Counted from the first letter of the stretch, positions 41,316 to 53,872 are shown. The stretch is DNA of 64,000 nt from Pseudoxanthomonas sp. PXM01 (GCF_014851815.1 NZ_JACVAJ010000002.1:1302001-1366000), one strand, 5' to 3'. Notes: generated by a model from the letters alone, not told the origin. Numbers and translations are program-made.

Positions 41316-42593
41316 ATGCCACCGATGATTCGGGACACCTCCGCGCAAGACCGAGTGCTCAGCTCCTCGCAGACCCGTCCGGCCTGGCGCCGCTGGATCT
41401 GGCCCGCCGCCGGCGGCGCCCTGCTGCTGGCCGGCATCGTGTTCGCCGCGCGCGGCTGGCTGGCCGGCACGGCCTCGATCGACGGCACCCGCCTGCGCAT
41501 CGCCGAGGTCACCCGTGGCGACCTGGTCCGTGACATCGCCGCGGACGGTCGCGTCATCGCCGCCAACAGCCCGACCCTGTACGCCATCGCCGGCGGCGTG
41601 GTCACACTGAAGGTCGTGGCCGGCGACAAGGTCAGCAAGGGCCAGCCGCTGGCCGAGATCGACAGCCCCGAACTGCGCAGCAAGCTGGCGCAGGAACAGA
41701 CCACGCTCGCCGGCCTGGAGGCCGAGGCGAGCCGCGCGATGCTGGACGCCAGCGTCACCCGTGCCAACGCGCAGAAGGCGCTGGACCAGGCCGGTATCGA
41801 ACGTCAGGCGGCCGAGCGCACGTTGCAGCGCTACCAGCGTGGCTACGATGGCGGCGCCGTGCCGCAGGTCGACGTGCTGGAAGCGCAGGACAACCTGCGC
41901 AAGAGCGAGATCGCGCTGTCCCACGCGCAGAAGGATGCCGGCCTGCAGGGCCAGGGCGCCGGCCTCGACGCTCGCAACAAGCAACTGCTCGCCGACCGCC
42001 AGCGCGCGGTGGTCGCGGAAGTGCAGCGCCAGGTCGACGCGCTGACGCTGCGCGCACCGTTCGATGGCCAGGTCGGCCAGGTGCAGGCGGTGCAGCGTTC
42101 GAACGTGGCGATCAACGCGCCGGTGCTGAGCGTGGTCGACCTGTCGGTGTTCGAAGTCGAGATCAAGGTGCCGGAGAGCTTCGCGCGCGACCTCGCCATC
42201 GGCATGCCGGCCACGCTGACCAGCGCCGGCCAGCCGTACGCCGGCGAGATCTCCGCGGTGTCGCCGGAAGTGGTGGGCGGCGAAGTCGTCACCCGCCTGC
42301 GCTTCTCCGACAAGCAGCCGCCCGGCCTGCGCCAGAACCAGCGCCTGTCCGCACGCATCCTGATGGACACGCGCCGCAACGTGCTGATGGTCGAACGCGG
42401 CCCGTTCCTCGAGCAGGGTGGTGGCCGGTACGCCTACGTCATGGACGGCAGCTCCGCCGTGCGCCGTCCCGTCCAGCTGGGTGTCAGCAGCCTGAGCAGT
42501 ATCGAAGTGCTCGGCGGCCTGCAGCCCGGCGACAAGGTCGTCGTCTCCGGCAGCGACCTGTTCGGCGACGCCGAACGCGTCTCGATCAACTGA
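41316..42593 (+). CDS. Periplasmic adaptor (HlyD/RND-type) of a MacB-like efflux system
   Basis: The 425-residue membrane fusion protein has an N-terminal anchor helix (around residues 29-46), a biotinyl-lipoyl-like half (VVTLKVVAGDKVSKGQPLAEIDSPEL), a long helical hairpin (about 120-230), the second lipoyl half (LRAPFDGQVGQVQAVQ) and beta-barrel domains ending QPGDKVVVSGSDLFGD. It links inner-membrane ABC permeases to an outer-membrane channel, which is not encoded here. The start is ATG 41316 or 41325; the ATG at 41265 lies upstream of the sigma-54 promoter and is excluded. First gene of the operon. Confidence 0.88.
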   Translation: MPPMIRDTSAQDRVLSSSQTRPAWRRWIWPAAGGALLLAGIVFAARGWLAGTASIDGTRLRIAEVTRGDLVRDIAADGRVIAANSPTLYAIAGGVVTLKVVAGDKVSKGQPLAEIDSPELRSKLAQEQTTLAGLEAEASRAMLDASVTRANAQKALDQAGIERQAAERTLQRYQRGYDGGAVPQVDVLEAQDNLRKSEIALSHAQKDAGLQGQGAGLDARNKQLLADRQRAVVAEVQRQVDALTLRAPFDGQVGQVQAVQRSNVAINAPVLSVVDLSVFEVEIKVPESFARDLAIGMPATLTSAGQPYAGEISAVSPEVVGGEVVTRLRFSDKQPPGLRQNQRLSARILMDTRRNVLMVERGPFLEQGGGRYAYVMDGSSAVRRPVQLGVSSLSSIEVLGGLQPGDKVVVSGSDLFGDAERVSIN

Positions 42594-42656
42594 TCCTCCC
42601 CCGCTCCCTCCCCCCGCCTTTCCATTCCACGCCAGAACCCGAAGAAGGAACCCGCC

Positions 42657-43379
42657 ATGCTTGAGATGCGCCAAGTCGCCAAGGTCTACCGCACCGAACA
42701 GGTGGAAACGCATGCGCTGCGTTCGCTCGACCTGCATGTCCGCGAGGGCGAGTTCGTCGCCGTCACCGGTCCGTCGGGCTCCGGCAAGACCACGTTCCTC
42801 AACATCGCCGGCCTGCTGGAGACCTTCACTGGCGGCCAGTTCCTGCTCGACGGCCAGGACGTCAGCCATCTCGGCGACGACGCGCGCTCGCGCCTGCGCA
42901 ACCAGAAGATCGGCTTCATCTTCCAGGGCTTCAACCTGATCCCCGACCTGAACCTGTTCGACAACGTCGATGTCCCGTTGCGCTACCGCGGCATGCCGGC
43001 GGCCGAACGTAAGCAGCGCATCGAAGATGCGCTGGCGCGCGTGGGCCTGGGCTCGCGCATGAAGCACTTCCCGGCCGAACTGTCGGGCGGCCAGCAGCAG
43101 CGCACCGCGATCGCGCGCGCGCTCGCCGGCAGCCCGCGCCTGCTGCTGGCGGACGAACCGACCGGCAACCTGGACTCGCAGATGGCGCGCGGCGTGATGG
43201 AGCTGATGGAGGAGATCAACCGCCAGGGCACGACCATCATCATGGTCACGCACGACCCTGAACTGGCCGCGCGCGCGCAGCGCAACGTGCACATCGTCGA
43301 CGGCATGGCCACCGACCTGTCGGTGGAGCCCGCGCTGATCCGCGCGGCGCACGCCGCCGAAGCCAACGCCTCCGCCTGA
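42657..43379 (+). CDS. ABC transporter ATP-binding protein, MacB/LolD type
   Basis: The 240-residue ATPase energises the FtsX-type permeases encoded next. It has Walker A GPSGSGKTT, the Q-loop FQGFNLIPDLNLFDNV, signature LSGGQQQRTAIARAL, Walker B LLLADEPTGNLD and the H-loop MVTHDPELAARA, all intact. The sequence is of the MacB/LolD/YknY class that drives transmembrane conformational signalling rather than simple import. GAAGGAA lies just upstream of the ATG. Confidence 0.93.
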   Translation: MLEMRQVAKVYRTEQVETHALRSLDLHVREGEFVAVTGPSGSGKTTFLNIAGLLETFTGGQFLLDGQDVSHLGDDARSRLRNQKIGFIFQGFNLIPDLNLFDNVDVPLRYRGMPAAERKQRIEDALARVGLGSRMKHFPAELSGGQQQRTAIARALAGSPRLLLADEPTGNLDSQMARGVMELMEEINRQGTTIIMVTHDPELAARAQRNVHIVDGMATDLSVEPALIRAAHAAEANASA

Positions 43380-43389
43380 GGACCCCGCC

Positions 43390-44700
43390 ATGTTCGGCTA
43401 CTACTTCTCCCTCGCGCTGCGCAGCTTCAAGCGCAACAAGGCGCTGACCTTCCTGATGGTGCTGGCCATCGCGCTCGGCATCGGCGCCAGCATGACCACG
43501 CTGACCGTGTTCTACGTGCTATCCGGCGATCCGATCCCGCAGAAGAGCGACAAGCTCTTCTACCCGCGGATCGACCCGCGCTCGATGAACGGCTTCACCC
43601 CCGGCGAAGAGCCGGAAGACCAGTTCACCCGCTTCGACGCCGAGCGCCTGTTGCGCGACAAGAAGGGCGACCGCCAGGCGCTGATGAGCGGCGGCGCGTC
43701 GTCGGTCGAATCCGAAGACGGCAAGATCGAGCCGTTCCGGGTCGATGCACGCTACACCACCGCGGACTTCTTCCCGATGTTCGATGTGCCGTTCCGCTAC
43801 GGCAACGGCTGGTCGGCGGCGGACGACGAATCGCGCGCGCGTGTCGCCGTCATTTCGAAGGCCCTCAACGACAAGCTGTTCGGCGGCGCCAACAGCGTGG
43901 GTCGCGACCTCAAGGCCTCCGGCGCCACGTTCCGCATCATCGGCGTGCTGGAGGAGTGGCGCCCCGCGCCGAAGTTCTACGACATGACGCAGGACCGCTT
44001 CACCGAAGTGGAGCAACTGTTCGTGCCGTTCTGGACCGCCCTCAACGTGAAGATGGGCACCCAGGGCAACATGAACTGCTGGGGTGACTCCAGCGGGGAA
44101 GAAGAAGGGTCGCGCGGCCCCAATGCGCCGTGCTCATGGCTGCAGTACTGGGTCGAGCTGGGCACGCCGGCGAAAGTCGAAGCCTACAAGCAATACCTGG
44201 CGAACTATTCCGACCAGCAGCGCGCGGCGGGCCGCTTCGAGCGTCCCAACAACGTGGACCTGCACAGCGTGATGCAGTGGCTCGACAAGCAGGGCGCGGT
44301 GCCCGGCGACGTGCGCCTGCAGGTGTGGCTGGCGTTCGGCTTCCTGGCCGTCTGCCTGCTCAACACGGTGGGCCTGCTGCTGGCGAAGTTCCTCGGACGC
44401 TCCTCGCAGATCGGCGTGCGGCGCGCACTGGGCGCGACGCGCAAGGCGATCTTCGCGCAATGCCTGGTCGAGGCCGGTACGGTCGGCCTGGTCGGCGGCG
44501 TGCTGGGGCTGGTGCTGGCCTGGCTGGGCCTGCTGGCGGTCCGCCAGCAGCCGGCAGGGTATGCCGACCTGGCCCACATGGACCTGAAGATGCTGCTGGC
44601 CACCTTCGCGCTGGCGATCGTCGCCAGCCTGCTCGCCGGGATGCTGCCCGCCTGGCGCGCGATGCAGGTGACGCCCGCCATCCAGCTCAAGAGCCAGTGA
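43390..44700 (+). CDS. MacB-like ABC transporter permease 1 (FtsX family)
   Basis: The 436-residue protein has one N-terminal helix (residues 18-42), a large periplasmic MacB_PCD domain and three C-terminal helices of the FtsX type (WLAFGFLAVCLLNTVGLLLAKFLGRSSQIGVRRALGATRKAI and the end GMLPAWRAMQVTPAIQLKSQ). The RRALGATR segment is the cytoplasmic coupling region that contacts the ATPase. It begins 11 bases after the ATPase gene and is followed by a second related permease, implying a heteromeric pair. Confidence 0.9.
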   Translation: MFGYYFSLALRSFKRNKALTFLMVLAIALGIGASMTTLTVFYVLSGDPIPQKSDKLFYPRIDPRSMNGFTPGEEPEDQFTRFDAERLLRDKKGDRQALMSGGASSVESEDGKIEPFRVDARYTTADFFPMFDVPFRYGNGWSAADDESRARVAVISKALNDKLFGGANSVGRDLKASGATFRIIGVLEEWRPAPKFYDMTQDRFTEVEQLFVPFWTALNVKMGTQGNMNCWGDSSGEEEGSRGPNAPCSWLQYWVELGTPAKVEAYKQYLANYSDQQRAAGRFERPNNVDLHSVMQWLDKQGAVPGDVRLQVWLAFGFLAVCLLNTVGLLLAKFLGRSSQIGVRRALGATRKAIFAQCLVEAGTVGLVGGVLGLVLAWLGLLAVRQQPAGYADLAHMDLKMLLATFALAIVASLLAGMLPAWRAMQVTPAIQLKSQ

Positions 44701-44723
44701 CCCATCCATCCAAGAGGCACGTC

Positions 44724-45947
44724 ATGGACATCCGTCCCATTCTTTCCACCCTGGCCCGCCACAAGACGGCCGCCGCGCTGATCGTGCTGGAAGTGGCGCT
44801 GTCGTGCGCCATCATCTGCAACGCGGTCTTCCTGATCACCCAGCGACTGGAGCGCATCGACCGTCCCACCGGCCTGGCCAACGAGGAGATCGTGCGCATC
44901 AGCATGGGCAACCTCGGCGAGAACCCCGATGCCGACGCGCTGGTGAAGCAGGACGTCGCCAGCCTGCGTGCACTGCCCGGCGTAAAGGCTGCCGGCAGCA
45001 TCAACCACGTGCCGTTCGACAACTCCTCGTGGAACACCTCGATCCAGCTGGTACCGAACCAGGAGCGCCCCTCCGCGCAGGCGAACGTCTACCTGGGCGA
45101 TGCGGTGATCGACACGCTGGGCCTGCGGTTGGCCGAAGGTCGCGACTTCACGGCGGACGAGTACTCCAACTGGACGGAGATGAACAAGCAGAACGCGAAG
45201 GTCATGATGCCGTCCGTGATCATCAGCCGGGAACTGGCGAACAAGCTGTTTCCGGGTGAGAGCGCGATCGGCAAGAACATCATCTCGTGGAATGCCGACA
45301 ACGTGCCGCACCGCGTGGTCGGCGTGGTCGAGCGCCTGATCCGCACCAACGACAACGGCGGTCCCGCGGAAGCCGGCTACACGATGATCCTGCCGGCGAA
45401 GGACATCACCATGGGGACGTTCGTGCTGCGTACCACGCCCGAGCGTCGTGCCGAAGTGCAGAAGGCGGCCATCGCCACGCTGGAGAAGAACAGCGCACGC
45501 CGGCTGATTCTGCGCGAAGGCACGTTCACCGAGATTATGGACAAGTACTACCAGGGCGACCGCGCGATGGCGTGGCTGTTGCTCACCGTGATCGTCTCGC
45601 TGCTGATCGTCACCGCGCTGGGCATCGTCGGCCTGGCCAGCTTCTGGGTGCAGCAGCGGACCAAGCAGATCGGCATCCGCCGTGCGCTGGGTGCGACGAA
45701 GGGACAGATCCTGCGCTACTTCCAGACCGAGAACTTCCTGCTGGCGACCATCGGCATCGTCATCGGCATGATCCTGGCCTACGGCATCAACCAGTTGCTG
45801 ATGGGCAAGTACGAACTGCCGCGCCTGCCGCTGCTGTACCTGCCCGTGGGCGCCGTGCTGCTGTGGCTGCTCGGCCAGGTCGCCGTGTACGGACCGGCGC
45901 GCAAGGCCGCGTCGGTGCCGCCGGCCGTGGCGACGCGCACCGCCTGA
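44724..45947 (+). CDS. MacB-like ABC transporter permease 2 (FtsX family)
   Basis: The 407-residue permease has the same layout as the preceding one: N-terminal helix (AALIVLEVALSCAIICNAVFLI), periplasmic domain (GLRLAEGRDFTADEY, SRELANKLFPGESAIGKNI) and three C-terminal helices with RTKQIGIRRALGATKGQILRYF and PPAVATRTA at the end. The start ATG 44724 has AAGAGG upstream; the longer open frame overlapping the first permease is not coding. It is probably the heterodimer partner of permease 1. Confidence 0.9.
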   Translation: MDIRPILSTLARHKTAAALIVLEVALSCAIICNAVFLITQRLERIDRPTGLANEEIVRISMGNLGENPDADALVKQDVASLRALPGVKAAGSINHVPFDNSSWNTSIQLVPNQERPSAQANVYLGDAVIDTLGLRLAEGRDFTADEYSNWTEMNKQNAKVMMPSVIISRELANKLFPGESAIGKNIISWNADNVPHRVVGVVERLIRTNDNGGPAEAGYTMILPAKDITMGTFVLRTTPERRAEVQKAAIATLEKNSARRLILREGTFTEIMDKYYQGDRAMAWLLLTVIVSLLIVTALGIVGLASFWVQQRTKQIGIRRALGATKGQILRYFQTENFLLATIGIVIGMILAYGINQLLMGKYELPRLPLLYLPVGAVLLWLLGQVAVYGPARKAASVPPAVATRTA

Positions 45948-45967
45948 CCGTTCCCCGTCCGTCCGCC

Positions 45968-45995
45968 ACCATGCACGCCATCGGGCGTGCATGGT
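45968..45995 (+). other. Perfect 12 bp intercistronic hairpin before permease 3
   Basis: ACCATGCACGCC (45968-45979) pairs exactly with GGCGTGCATGGT (45984-45995) around a four-base ATCG loop. It lies between permeases 2 and 3, six bases before the GGAGAGG ribosome site at 46001-46007. No T run follows, so it is more likely a processing or stability element, or a means to lower expression of the third permease, than a terminator. Confidence 0.7.
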
Positions 45996-46010
45996 CCATC
46001 GGAGAGGCCG

Positions 46011-47225
46011 ATGCCGTCTTCCCCGTTCCTGCTGCTGGGCCGGCCGCGCGCGGGCACTTGGCTGCTCGCCCTGCAGCTGGCGATCGGCGTGGTGCTGTGC
46101 CTGCACGCGTGGCAGGCCATGGAGGCATCGCAAGCAGCGCGCACCAGCCCCAGCGGCATCGACGAGACACATCTGCTGCTCGTGCCGTGGCTGCAGACGG
46201 CGGCCGGCAACCACGTCGAGACCGCCGACGTCCTGCGGGTGCTGCGTACCGTCCCCGGCGTGCAGACAGCGGCCGCGACCAACCAGGCGCCCTACGGCAA
46301 CAGCGCATGGAGCGTCCACGTGTGGGCAGACGAGGATCACGCATCGCGCCCGCTGGTTTCGACGTATCTGGCGGACGAGCGCTTCTTCGCCACGCTCGGC
46401 ATCGCGCTCTCACGCGGCCGCGCATTCGCGACAACGGACTACCAGGACTACACGGGTGACCAGCAGCGTCTGCACGCGGACCCGGCGCCCGTCATCCTCT
46501 CGGCCGCGCTTGCCCGGCGCCTGTACGGCGCCGCCGACCCACTGGGCCGGACATTGCAGATGTTGCCGGGCAAACGGCTGCACGTCATCGGCGTGATCGA
46601 CCGGATCCCGCTGCCCGCCAGTGCGCATCGCCGCGACGGTACCGCCCTCGTGCTGCCTGTCCGCATGACGCGCGCCGATGAAGCCCACTTCCTCGTCCGC
46701 TACGCCGGCACCGCCGACGTCGTGTCGGTACGCATGCGCGCGGCCCTGAAAGAAGCGTATGCCGGCGCCGTCATCCCCACACCAGAGGCCATGTCCACCT
46801 TGCGCGAGCGCGCCTCGCAGGACGTCCTGCACCGCGCCCGCGCATCGCTGGCGGTGTGCGCCGCCTGGTGGCTGCTGACCCTGGGCATGCTGACGCTGGG
46901 TGGCCATCGCTGGATCCAGGAGCACACCCAGGAGTTCAGCCTGCGCCGTGCCTTTGGCGCGACCGCCCTGCAGTTGGCGCGCCGGCTGCGCTGCGAATAC
47001 CTGCTCCTCGCTGCCATCGCGTCGGTCCTCGGTATGGCGTGTGCGGCCTGGGCGCTGCCACCACTGCTGCCGACGTGGAGTCCGTCCGCACCGTCGGCGG
47101 CATCGCTCGCGGCCATCGCCCTGTGGACCATCGTGGCCGTGCAGTCCGCTGCCGCGTGGCCTGTCCGCCTGACGCGACGCATCCCCCCGCATCTCGTCAG
47201 CCGCAGCCCTTCGGTTAGGCTATAG
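46011..47225 (+). CDS. Third, divergent MacB-like permease
   Basis: The 404-residue protein keeps the MacB permease plan: an N-terminal helix (TWLLALQLAIGVVLCLHAW), a periplasmic part (YGAADPLGRTLQM, RLHVIGVIDRIPLP) and C-terminal helices with HTQEFSLRRAFGATALQLARRL. The coupling segment reads LRRAFGAT instead of RRALGAT, and similarity to permeases 1 and 2 is low outside such motifs. The start ATG 46011 follows GGAGAGG. It might form an alternative complex with the same ATPase, or act as a sensor for the two-component system directly downstream; the latter is speculation. Confidence 0.82.
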   Translation: MPSSPFLLLGRPRAGTWLLALQLAIGVVLCLHAWQAMEASQAARTSPSGIDETHLLLVPWLQTAAGNHVETADVLRVLRTVPGVQTAAATNQAPYGNSAWSVHVWADEDHASRPLVSTYLADERFFATLGIALSRGRAFATTDYQDYTGDQQRLHADPAPVILSAALARRLYGAADPLGRTLQMLPGKRLHVIGVIDRIPLPASAHRRDGTALVLPVRMTRADEAHFLVRYAGTADVVSVRMRAALKEAYAGAVIPTPEAMSTLRERASQDVLHRARASLAVCAAWWLLTLGMLTLGGHRWIQEHTQEFSLRRAFGATALQLARRLRCEYLLLAAIASVLGMACAAWALPPLLPTWSPSAPSAASLAAIALWTIVAVQSAAAWPVRLTRRIPPHLVSRSPSVRL

Positions 47226-47228
47226 CGC

Positions 47229-48562
<1,334 letters not shown>

Positions 48563-48566
<4 letters not shown>

Positions 48567-49894
48567 TCCGTCGTTCGCTCGCCGGCCGCGTGCTGTCCTG
48601 GCTGCTGCCCCTGCTGGCGCTGGCGGTGGTGTTGCCGATCCTGCTGTCGCACTGGATCGGCGACGATGTGGTGGCCGCACTGGTATCGGTCATCGTGGTC
48701 CTGCCACTGGCGATGTGGGCGATCCGACGCGGCCTGCGCAGCACCCATTCGCTGTTCCGCGCGTTGGCCGGCAGCGTCAACAGCTATCGCGACGGCGAAT
48801 ACAACTTCGGTATCCACTGGCGCGGCCACGACGAACTCGCCGAACTGGTGCAGGCGCACTCTGCGCTCGGCGAGGTATTGCGCGAGCAGCGCCTGAGCCT
48901 GGTCCAGCGCGAACTGCTGCTCGACACCATGGTGCAGAACACCCCGGTCGCCATGCTGCTGGTCGCGCCCGGCGGCGACGGCGTCCGCCGGGTGATCTTC
49001 GCCAACGTGGCGGCGCGCAAGCTGCTGCACAGCGGCTGGAAACTCGAAGGCCAGGACTACGAAGCGTTGATCGGATCCGCCCCGGTCGAGATGCGCGAAG
49101 CGCTCGCTCGCGGTGGCGACAGCCTGTTCGCCATCGGCAGCGAAGAGGAAGACGGCGAGGAACAGGTGTACCACCTCGCGCGTCGCAGCTTCCGCCTCAA
49201 CGGGCGTCCGCATGAGCTGTTGCTGCTGCGCCTGCTGACCAGCGAGCTGCGGCGGCAGGAAGTGATGACGTGGAAGAAGGTCATCCGCGTGATCAGCCAC
49301 GAACTCAACAATTCGCTCGCACCGGTGGCGTCGCTCGCGCATTCTGGCGCGGAGCTGGTGCGCCGTGGGCGCCATGAGCGGCTGGAAGAGGTCTTCGGCA
49401 CCATCGAGGACCGCGCACGCCACCTGGAAGGTTTCATCCGCGGTTATGCCCGCTTCGCCAAGCTGCCTTCGCCGCAACTGCAGACGGTGCACTGGCGCGC
49501 GTTCTTCGAAGGCCTGCAGCGGCAGATCGGCTTCGAGCTGAACATGACGGAGACCGAGATCGATGGCCGCATCGACATCGCGCAGCTGGAGCAGGCGCTG
49601 CTCAACCTGCTCAAGAATGCGCACGAATCGGGCACGACGGCCGACGGCGTGTCGGTGCGCCTGACCCGCCTGCCCGGCTGGCTGCGCATCGAGGTGATGG
49701 ACCGCGGCACCGGCATGAACGAATCGGTGCTGCAGAACGCGCTGGTACCGTTCTATTCGACCAAGCGCAACGGCACCGGGCTGGGCCTCGCGCTGACCCG
49801 CGAGATCATCGAGGCCCACGGCGGGCGGTTGTCGCTGCACAACCGCGAAGGCGGCGGCTTGTGCGTGTCGATACAGCTACCGGAGACCGCGTAG
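48563..49894 (+). CDS. Membrane sensor histidine kinase (NtrB/NtrY-like)
   Basis: The 443-residue kinase has two N-terminal helices (about residues 10-30 and 37-56) with a very short loop between, so little periplasmic sensing surface. A PAS-like domain follows (about 110-225), then the phospho-acceptor His246 in VISHELNNSLAPV and an HATPase domain (NLLKNAHES, MDRGTGMNE, GTGLGLALTREIIEAHGG). The start overlaps the regulator stop as ATGA, so the pair is cognate. With so small a sensor loop, the signal may come from the membrane or from the adjacent transporter, as in Bce-type systems; that is inference. Confidence 0.92.
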
Positions 49895-49966
49895 GGCGGG
49901 CCTTGGCCCGCCGCCGTCGATCCGATCCGATTAGATCCGGAAAGTGTGGCGGGCCAAGGCCCGCCC
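49891..49966. repeat. GTAG-headed palindromes (SMAG/REP-like) between kinase and glmU
   Basis: Two 19-base arms, 49894-49912 and 49948-49966, are exact reverse complements, and each is itself nearly palindromic (GGCGGGCC-TT-GGCCCGCC). The left copy starts with GTAG. This is the layout of SMAG elements of Stenotrophomonas. It lies between convergent genes and may act as a two-way transcript end. Confidence 0.75.
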
Positions 49967-49970
49967 CGCA

Positions 49971-51338
49971 TCACTTCGGCTTCTTCACTGGCCGCCGCCA
50001 GCCTTCGATGCTGACCTGACGCGCACGCGCGACGGTGAGCGTATCGGCCGGCGCATTCTTCGAGATCACCGAGCCTGCGCCGATGGTCGCGCCATCGGCC
50101 AGCGTCACCGGCGCGACCAGCGAGGAGTTGGAGCCAACGAAGACGCGGTCGCCGATCGTCGTCACGAACTTGTTCACACCGTCGTAGTTGCAGGTGATGG
50201 TGCCGGCGCCGATGTTGGTGCCGCTGCCGATCACGGTGTCGCCGAGATAGGTCAGGTGGTTGGCCTTGCTGCCGACGCCGATGCGCGCGTTCTTCGTCTC
50301 GACGAAGTTGCCGACGTGCACGCCGTCGGCCAGCTGCGTACCGGGACGCAGGCGCGCATACGGGCCGATCAATGCAGCGCCTTCGCTGACGACGCCCTCG
50401 AGATCGCAGTGCGCACGCACCTGCGTGCCGGCGCCCAGCTTCACGTCCTTGAGACGCGAGAACGGACCGACGATGACGCCGTCGCCCAGTTCGATCTCGC
50501 CTTCCAGCACCACGTCCACATCGATCTGCACGTCGCGACCGACCTTGACGGTACCGCGCTGGTCGAAACGCGCGGGATCGATCAGGCGTGCGCCCTGCGT
50601 GCACAACGCGCGCGCGGCACGCAGCTGGTAGGCGCGCTCGAGCTGCGACAGCTGCCAGGGATCGTTCGCGCCTTCGGCCTCGATCGGTTCACCGACCAGC
50701 ACCATTTCGGCCGGCGTGAATTCCTCCGCCGCCATCGCGAACACGTCGGTCAGGTAGTACTCGCCCTGCGCGTTCTCGTTGGACAGGCGCGCCAGCCAGC
50801 CCTTCAGCGCGCTGCCGTCTGCGGCGATGATGCCGGTGTTGATGGTACGGATGCGGCGCTGTTCCTCGTCCGCATCCTTGTGTTCGACGATCGCCGCCAC
50901 ACGGCCCGCTTCGTCGCGCACGATGCGTCCGTATCCGGTGGGATCGACCGGCTCGGCGACCAGCACCGCCAGCCGCCCGGGTGCGTCCAGCAAGCGCTGC
51001 AACGTCTCACTGCGGGTCAGCGGCACGTCGCCGTACAGCACCAGCACACGTGCACCGTCGGGAATCTCCGGCATCGCCTGCGCCACCGCATGGCCGGTAC
51101 CCAGCTGCTGCGCCTGATGCGCCCAGTGCAGGTCGCCCTGGTCGGCGAGCGCCGCCTGCACCTGATCGCCGCCGTGCCCGTACACCACATGCACGCCGGC
51201 CGGCGCCAGCGCGCGCGCCGCATCGATCACGTGCCCGAGCATCGGCCGTCCGGCGATGGGCTGCAGCACCTTGGGCAGCGCGGACTTCATGCGCTTGCCT
51301 TCGCCGGCGGCGAGGATCACGACGTGCAGTGGCTTCAT
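49971..51338 (-). CDS. glmU: Bifunctional UDP-GlcNAc pyrophosphorylase / GlcN-1-P acetyltransferase
   Basis: GlmU performs the last two steps to UDP-GlcNAc. The 455-residue protein begins [19 protein letters not shown], the uridyltransferase signature (residues to about 230), and continues with a left-handed beta-helix of hexapeptide repeats carrying the acetyltransferase residues ([30 protein letters not shown]). The start at 51338 fits the family exactly; the frame stays open upstream to 51887, but that overlaps the gtrA-like gene. Standing alone on the minus strand, it shares its promoter region with the GtrA-like gene. Confidence 0.96.
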   Translation of the reverse strand: MKPLHVVILAAGEGKRMKSALPKVLQPIAGRPMLGHVIDAARALAPAGVHVVYGHGGDQVQAALADQGDLHWAHQAQQLGTGHAVAQAMPEIPDGARVLVLYGDVPLTRSETLQRLLDAPGRLAVLVAEPVDPTGYGRIVRDEAGRVAAIVEHKDADEEQRRIRTINTGIIAADGSALKGWLARLSNENAQGEYYLTDVFAMAAEEFTPAEMVLVGEPIEAEGANDPWQLSQLERAYQLRAARALCTQGARLIDPARFDQRGTVKVGRDVQIDVDVVLEGEIELGDGVIVGPFSRLKDVKLGAGTQVRAHCDLEGVVSEGAALIGPYARLRPGTQLADGVHVGNFVETKNARIGVGSKANHLTYLGDTVIGSGTNIGAGTITCNYDGVNKFVTTIGDRVFVGSNSSLVAPVTLADGATIGAGSVISKNAPADTLTVARARQVSIEGWRRPVKKPK

Positions 51339-51458
51339 CTGGACTTCCCTGAGTAAGTGCGTGGCGCGAAGAGACCGCATGGTAACAAGTCCCTTCTTGA
51401 ACGCAGATCGCAGCGGGATCGTGCCACCAGAACGGAGGACCGCAGGTAACATGCGGCC

Positions 51459-51863
51459 ATGACCCTCCCCCCCCCTCGCCACACCTTGTTCCGCCAAGGC
51501 GGCAGCTACGTCGTGGTCGGCCTGCTGCAACTGCTGTTGGACTGGCTGCTGTTCGTCGCGCTGACCGTGCTGGGCATCGCGGCGGCACCCGCCAACCTCG
51601 CCGGCCGCATCGGCGGCGCCTTGCTGGGCTTCTGGTTGAACGGGCGGGTGACGTTCGCGCAGGCGGGCGACGCGCGACTGGGCTGGTGGCGCTTCGGCAA
51701 GTTCCTGCTGGTCTGGATCCCGTTGACCGTCGTCAGCACGCTGGCGGTGACCTGGGTCGCCGGGACGCTGGGGCTCGCGCATGCGTGGCTGGCCAAGCCG
51801 CTGGTGGAAGGTGCGCTCGCCGTGGTCGCATTCTTCCTGTGGCGGCACGTGGTGTACCGCTGA
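51459..51863 (+). CDS. GtrA-like membrane protein
   Basis: The 134-residue protein has four hydrophobic helices and the GtrA/DPMS family pattern: [40 protein letters not shown] and a final [10 protein letters not shown]. GtrA-type proteins are thought to flip lipid-linked sugars for O-antigen or cell-wall glycosylation. No glycosyltransferase partner is adjacent. The start ATG 51459 has no strong ribosome site (TAACATGCGGCC upstream). The hairpin after it seems to belong to the opposite strand. Confidence 0.85.
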   Translation: MTLPPPRHTLFRQGGSYVVVGLLQLLLDWLLFVALTVLGIAAAPANLAGRIGGALLGFWLNGRVTFAQAGDARLGWWRFGKFLLVWIPLTVVSTLAVTWVAGTLGLAHAWLAKPLVEGALAVVAFFLWRHVVYR

Positions 51864-51876
51864 CGGTGGAAACGAA

Positions 51877-51899
51877 AACGCCGGCACGAGGCCGGCGTT
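51877..51899 (-). terminator. Terminator of the atp operon
   Basis: AACGCCGGC (51877-51885) and GCCGGCGTT (51891-51899) pair over a five-base loop. On the minus strand the stem is followed by TTCGTTTCC, so it works best for transcripts leaving atpC, whose stop is at 51924. It may also stop the GtrA-like transcript. Confidence 0.75.
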
Positions 51900-51923
51900 C
51901 CGATGACGCGATGGCGATCGACC

Positions 51924-52346
51924 TCAGTGCTTGAGGTTCTTGCGCAGGCGCTCCAGCGCGCTGAGCTGGGCGATGCTCATCGCCAGCTGGGCCTGGGCTT
52001 CTTCCACGCTCATCTTCGGATCCTGCTTGGACAGGATGCGCTCGGCTTCTTCCTTGGCCTTGCGGACCGAGGCTTCGTCGATGTCCTGCGCGCGGATCGC
52101 GGTGTCGGCCAGCACGGTGACGACCTGCGGCTGCACCTCAAGGATGCCGCCGGAGATGGCGAAGTCCAGCTGCTCGCCGGAGGCCAGCGTCACCACCACC
52201 TTGCCCGGCTTCAGGCGGGTGATCAGCGGCGCGTGCTTCGGCGCGATGCCGAGTTCGCCCAGCTCGCCGGTGGCGACGACCAGGGTGGCTTCACCGTGGA
52301 AGATCTCCTGCTCGGCGCTGACGATGTCGCAACGGATGGTGCTCAT
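51924..52346 (-). CDS. atpC: ATP synthase F1 epsilon subunit
   Basis: The 140-residue epsilon subunit begins [34 protein letters not shown] and has the N-terminal beta-sandwich (with [12 protein letters not shown]) plus the two-helix C-terminal regulatory domain ([23 protein letters not shown]). It couples rotation of the c-ring to F1 and inhibits ATP hydrolysis. Last gene of the minus-strand operon, separated from atpD by tandem REP-like hairpins that may lower its expression relative to the core F1 genes. Confidence 0.96.
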   Translation of the reverse strand: MSTIRCDIVSAEQEIFHGEATLVVATGELGELGIAPKHAPLITRLKPGKVVVTLASGEQLDFAISGGILEVQPQVVTVLADTAIRAQDIDEASVRKAKEEAERILSKQDPKMSVEEAQAQLAMSIAQLSALERLRKNLKH

Positions 52347-52367
52347 GGAACTCTCTTTGGCTCGTGG

Positions 52368-52417
52368 GGCGGGCCGAAGCCCGCCGGACGTTCACGCGAT
52401 GGCGGGACGGGCCCGCC
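52368..52417. repeat. Two tandem REP-like hairpins between atpD and atpC
   Basis: GGCGGGC-CGAA-GCCCGCC (52368-52385) is a perfect hairpin. A second partial one follows with GGCGGG (52401-52406) and CCCGCC (52412-52417). Sequence and size resemble the element at 49891-49966. They occupy the whole atpD-atpC gap. Confidence 0.65.
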
Positions 52418-52426
52418 GCGCGTCGC

Positions 52427-53845
<1,419 letters not shown>

Positions 53846-53872
53846 CTAGATGAATTCTTGTGACGAAGCGCG

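Noticed and set aside
41079-43391. 770-residue minus-strand open frame opposite the efflux genes
   Set aside because: It crosses the sigma-54 promoter and the opposite genes, has no recognisable motif and is Gly/Ala/Arg biased.
51339-51887. N-terminal extension of glmU upstream of 51338
   Set aside because: It would overlap the GtrA-like gene and precede the standard GlmU start [16 protein letters not shown]; no ribosome site.
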